A stretch of 64,000 bases of DNA from Bog-473 sp963726005 (GTDB taxonomy: Bacteria > Actinomycetota > Acidimicrobiia > Acidimicrobiales > RAAP-2). Shown here piece after piece: positions 61,091-64,000 of the stretch. The notes beneath the pieces were generated by a model, which was not told the origin of the DNA, did no database searches, and worked only from the letters and a program-made list of their open reading frames with translations. Within the stretch, counting starts at the first letter, position 1. Every line of letters begins with the position of its first letter. The DNA is taken from the NCBI GenBank assembly GCA_963726005.1, contig CAVSAT010000006.1, positions 62,001 through 126,000 on the forward strand, in the 5' to 3' direction. The position numbers were made by a program, and so were the translations under genes.

Positions 61091-62509
61091 GTGGCGCCCA
61101 CGATCGACCGGCGCCCCGATGCAGGAGCCGGGGCCGCCATCGGCAAAGATCGGTGCGTGGATCTCCGCAACCCCGCCACGGGATCGATCATCGCCAAGGT
61201 CGAGGGGCTGACCGCGGCGGAGACCGACGCGGCCATCGAGCGGGCCGCCGTCGCGTTCGGCGCCTGGCGCGGCGTGGCCCCCGGCGACCGGGCCCGCCTG
61301 CTCCGACACTTCGCCGCCGCGGTCGACGCCCACCGCGAGGAACTGGCCGCCCTCGAGGTGGCCAACGCCGGGCACGTGATCGGGAACGCCCGCTGGGAGG
61401 CGGCCAACGTGCGCGACGTGCTCGAGTACTACGCGGCGGCGCCGGAGCGGCAGAGCGGCCGGCAGATCCCGGTGCCCGGCGGCATCGACGTCACCTTCCA
61501 CGAGCCCCTGGGCGTGGTCGGCGTGATCGTGCCGTGGAACTTCCCCATGGCCATCGCCGGCTGGGGCTTCGCCCCCGCGCTGGCCGCCGGCAACACGGTC
61601 GTGGTCAAGCCGGCCGAGCTGACCCCGCTCAGCGCGCTGCGCCTGGGCGAGCTCGCGCTCGAAGCCGGGCTCCCCGACGGGGTCCTGCAGATCCTGCCCG
61701 GCAAGGGCAGCGTGGTCGGCGCGCGCTTCGTCGCCCACCCCGCCGTGCGCAAGGTGTGCTTCACCGGCTCGACCGAGGTGGGGCGCGAGATCATGCGGGG
61801 CTGCGCGCAGCAGATCAAGCGGGTCACCCTCGAGCTCGGGGGCAAGAGCGCCAACATCGTCTTTGCCGACGCCGACGTCGAGCTGGCGGCGGCCCGGGCT
61901 CCGTCCGGGGTGTTCGACAACGCGGGGCAGGACTGCTGCGCGCGCTCGCGCATCCTCGTCGAGCGCGCGGTCTACGAGCGGTTCATGACGCTTCTCGAAC
62001 CCGCGGTCGCGGGCGTCGCCGTCGGTGACCCGACGCTCGAGACGACCGAGATGGGCCCCTTGATCTCCGAGGCCCATCTGGGCACGGTGTCGTCGTTCGT
62101 GCCCGAGGGTGCTCCGGTGGCGGTGCGCGGGGAGTGCCCCGGGGGCCCGGGCAACTGGTTCGCCCCGACGGTGTTGGCACCGGTCGACCCCGGCGACCGC
62201 GCCGCCACCGAGGAGATCTTCGGACCGGTGGTGGTCGTCATCCCCTTCGAGGACGAGGCCGATGCCGTCCGCCTGGCCAACGACACTCCTTTCGGGCTGT
62301 CCGGCTCGCTGTGGACCCGCGACGTCGGGCGGGCCCTGCGCGTGGCGCGGGCCGTCGAGACGGGCACGCTGTCGGTCAACTCGCACTCGTCGGTGCGCTA
62401 CTGGACGCCCTTCGGCGGCGTCAAGCAGTCGGGCATCGGCCGCGAGCTCGGGCCCGACGCCCTGGAGGCGTTCAGCGACGTCAAGAACGTCTTCATCAGC
62501 TCGGACTGA
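61091..62509 (+). CDS. Aldehyde dehydrogenase family protein
   Basis: 472 aa, complete. VGVIVPWNFPMAIAGWGFAP, NTVVVKPAELTPLSALRLGE, KVCFTGSTEVGREIMRGCAQ, VTLELGGKSANIVFADADVE (Glu), the catalytic Cys in NAGQDCCARSRILVE, EEIFGPVVVVIPF and TPFGGVKQSGIGRELGPDAL are all family motifs. The two adjacent Cys residues at the active site resemble betaine/aminoaldehyde dehydrogenases, but substrate is not decided. Together with the following SDR and hydrolase and the divergent acyl-CoA synthetase it looks like part of a catabolic cluster. Confidence 0.94.
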   Translation: MAPTIDRRPDAGAGAAIGKDRCVDLRNPATGSIIAKVEGLTAAETDAAIERAAVAFGAWRGVAPGDRARLLRHFAAAVDAHREELAALEVANAGHVIGNARWEAANVRDVLEYYAAAPERQSGRQIPVPGGIDVTFHEPLGVVGVIVPWNFPMAIAGWGFAPALAAGNTVVVKPAELTPLSALRLGELALEAGLPDGVLQILPGKGSVVGARFVAHPAVRKVCFTGSTEVGREIMRGCAQQIKRVTLELGGKSANIVFADADVELAAARAPSGVFDNAGQDCCARSRILVERAVYERFMTLLEPAVAGVAVGDPTLETTEMGPLISEAHLGTVSSFVPEGAPVAVRGECPGGPGNWFAPTVLAPVDPGDRAATEEIFGPVVVVIPFEDEADAVRLANDTPFGLSGSLWTRDVGRALRVARAVETGTLSVNSHSSVRYWTPFGGVKQSGIGRELGPDALEAFSDVKNVFISSD

Positions 62510-62549
62510 TTCGGAGGAGCGGCATCCGCCGCCCGCACGGAGGAGAGAC

Positions 62550-63336
62550 ATGAGCGAGACATCCGCCTACGCCCGCCGCCTGGTCGACCGCGTCGCCGTC
62601 GTCACCGGGGGCGCGAGCGGCATCGGCCGCGCCATGTGCGAGCGCTTCGCCGCCGAGGGCGCCAAGGTGGCCGTGGTCGACGTCGACGAGCGTGCCGGTG
62701 GTGAGGTGGCGGCAGCGGTCGACGGCATGTTCGTCCGCGCCGATGTGACGTCCTCCGACGAGGTGGAGGCGCTGTACGGCGAGGTGGCCGCCCACTTCGG
62801 CGGGCTCGACGTCTGTTGCAACAACGCCGGCATCAGCCCGCCCGACGACGACTCCATCCTCGACACCGGGCTCGAGGCGTGGGACCGTGTCCAGCGGGTC
62901 AACCTCACGTCGGTGTATCTGTGCTGCAAGCACGCCATCCCGCACCTGCTCGCCCGCGGCAGGGGTTCGATCATCAACACGGCGTCGTTCGTTGCCGTCA
63001 TGGGCGCGGCGACCAGCCAGATCAGCTACACGGCTTCCAAGGGCGGTGTGCTCGCCCTGTCGCGCGAGCTCGGCGTGCAGTTCGCCGCGCCAGGGGGTGC
63101 GGGTGAACGCGCTCTGCCCGGGTCCGGTCAACACCCCGCTGCTCGTGGAGCTCTTCGCGGCGGACCCCGAGCGCGCCGCCCGACGGCTCGTGCACATACC
63201 CATGGGCCGTTTCGGCGAGGCCTCCGAGATCGCGGCGGCGGCGGCGTTCCTCGCCTCGGACGACTCGTCGTTCATCACCGCGTCGACCTTTCTCGTCGAC
63301 GGCGGCATCTCGGGCGCCTACGTCACGCCCTTGTGA
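62550..63336 (+). CDS. Short-chain dehydrogenase/reductase, split by a one-base frameshift
   Basis: About 261 aa if repaired. Start ATG 62550 has GGAGGAG at 62540-62546. VAVVTGGASGIGRAMCERFA, CCNNAGISPPDDDSI, SIINTASFVAVMGAATSQIS and YTASKGGVLALSRELGVQF are classical SDR blocks (TGxxxGxG, NNAG, Ser, YxxxK). The frame breaks at 63087: TTC GCC G CGC CAG; removing one base gives QFARQGVRVNALCPGPVNTP and runs to SFITASTFLVDGGISGAYV. Length minus one is a multiple of three. NAD-type acidic residue after strand 2 (VVDVDERAG). Probably acts with the aldehyde dehydrogenase 40 bp upstream. Confidence 0.88.
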
Positions 63337-63425
63337 CCCGCGGCGCGGCGCGGTCTGACGGGTCACGCCGGCTCCTGCGAGCGGCCTCGTCACCGTGGCG
63401 CTCGACGGCGGACCACAATGGGTCG

Positions 63426-64000
63426 ATGGAGAACGCCGATCCCGATGCACCCTTCCCGACGGAGTACGTCTCGCTCCACGGGCACCAGATGGGATTTCGG
63501 CGGGCCGGCCGAGGTCCGACGCTCCTGCTCCTGCACGGGATAGCAGGGAGCTCCCGCACCTGGGTCCCGGCCATGCAGCTCCTGCAGCAGGGCCACGCGG
63601 TGTTGGCCCCCGACCTGCCGGGTCACGGCGAGTCCGACAAACCTCCCGGCGACTACTCGCTCGGCAACCTGGCGGCCAGCGTGCGCGACCTGTTGCGCCT
63701 GCTCGAGGTCGAGCGCGTCACGGTGATCGGCCAGTCCTACGGCGGCGGCGTCGCGTTGCAGTTCGCGTATCAGTTCCCCGAACTCTGCGAACGCCTGGTC
63801 CTGGTCGACGCCGGCGGACTCGGGCGCGAAGTGAGCTGGATCCTCCGGCTGGCCACGCTCCCGGCCGCCGAGTTCGTCATGCCGGTACTGTTCCCCGCGT
63901 TCGCCCGCAGCTGGGGAGACGCCGTGTCCCGGTTCTCGCGCGGCCTCGGATTTCGCAACGCGCGGGCCGACGAGGTGTGGAACGCCTACCGGTCCTTGAC
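63426..64000 (+). CDS. Alpha/beta hydrolase, 3' end cut by window
   Basis: 191 codons are visible and the frame is open to the last base. TLLLLHGIAGSSRTWVPAM is the oxyanion region, VLAPDLPGHGESDKPPGDYS follows, and the nucleophile Ser is in VIGQSYGGGVALQFAYQFPE; LVLVDAGGLGREVSW comes next. The pattern resembles C-C bond hydrolases and lipase-like esterases of aromatic or steroid degradation, but the Asp/His part of the triad lies outside the window. CACAAT lies six bases before ATG 63426 and may act as -10. Confidence 0.88.
   Translation, partial: MENADPDAPFPTEYVSLHGHQMGFRRAGRGPTLLLLHGIAGSSRTWVPAMQLLQQGHAVLAPDLPGHGESDKPPGDYSLGNLAASVRDLLRLLEVERVTVIGQSYGGGVALQFAYQFPELCERLVLVDAGGLGREVSWILRLATLPAAEFVMPVLFPAFARSWGDAVSRFSRGLGFRNARADEVWNAYRSL

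Overview
The window looks like chromosomal DNA from a high-GC actinobacterium (Actinomycetota). An Acidimicrobiia-like soil or freshwater lineage is my best guess, but there is no rRNA gene to settle this. The signs are very GC-rich codon use, many GTG starts, chains of GTGA/ATGA stop-start overlaps, several leaderless-looking promoters, and families common in this phylum: an SCO6745-type protein, a YtrA-type GntR regulator with its ABC exporter, a rhodanese-ThiF fusion, B12-dependent MetH and methylmalonyl-CoA mutase. I see no CRISPR array, insertion sequence, phage gene or rRNA. One tRNA gene, tRNA-Val(UAC), lies at 8909-8985.

Layout. 1-8.5 kb: the tail of an aldehyde dehydrogenase, an MFS transporter, a secreted CHAP hydrolase, an OafA-like membrane O-acyltransferase/SGNH protein, a lipoprotein, an inositol-monophosphatase-family enzyme and an SCO6745-family protein. 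8.5-21.9 kb: a looser, gene-poor stretch next to the tRNA, with three large polytopic membrane proteins (one ending in an Ig-like domain, a DUF2079-like and a DUF2142-like protein), a LysR regulator, a secreted phosphoesterase with tandem near-identical Ig-like repeats, a small well-translated unknown protein and a PhyH-type dioxygenase. 21.9-28 kb: an oxidoreductase, an acyl-CoA dehydrogenase, a glycosyltransferase/polysaccharide-deacetylase fusion and a diguanylate cyclase. 28-43 kb: dense core metabolism centred on cobalamin and propionyl-CoA: metH, PduO-type adenosyltransferase, methylmalonyl-CoA mutase catalytic subunit, biotin-dependent carboxylase alpha subunit and (divergent) biotin ligase. 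43.9-49.8 kb: one tightly coupled operon for nucleotide sugars and their transfer (rmlB, rmlD, ugd, UDP-glucuronate decarboxylase-like, two GT2 enzymes). 49.8-64 kb: a two-lobed aspartic-protease-like protein, an ArsR/SRPBCC/reductase operon, a GntR/ABC exporter operon, DNA-repair and acetyltransferase genes, and a catabolic group (acyl-CoA synthetase, aldehyde dehydrogenase, SDR, alpha/beta hydrolase) running off the end.

How the genes work together. The B12 genes serve two users: MetH (methylcobalamin) and the mutase (adenosylcobalamin, supplied by the PduO-type enzyme). The carboxylase and mutase would carry propionyl-CoA to succinyl-CoA, with biotin attached by BirA. The sugar operon would supply dTDP-rhamnose-type and UDP-glucuronate/xylose-type donors for envelope glycans; the membrane proteins at 9-19 kb and the acyltransferase probably also act on surface glycans.

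Data-quality caution. Seven genes are each interrupted by exactly one extra base, with both halves otherwise intact. The uniform direction (+1) points to systematic sequence or assembly error more than to gene decay; those products are described as if full length. I did not find a clearly undescribed defence or mobile system. The most unusual items are an Ig-like module shared by a membrane protein and a neighbouring phosphoesterase, a double-lobed bacterial aspartic protease candidate, and an RmlB whose catalytic Asp is replaced by Cys.
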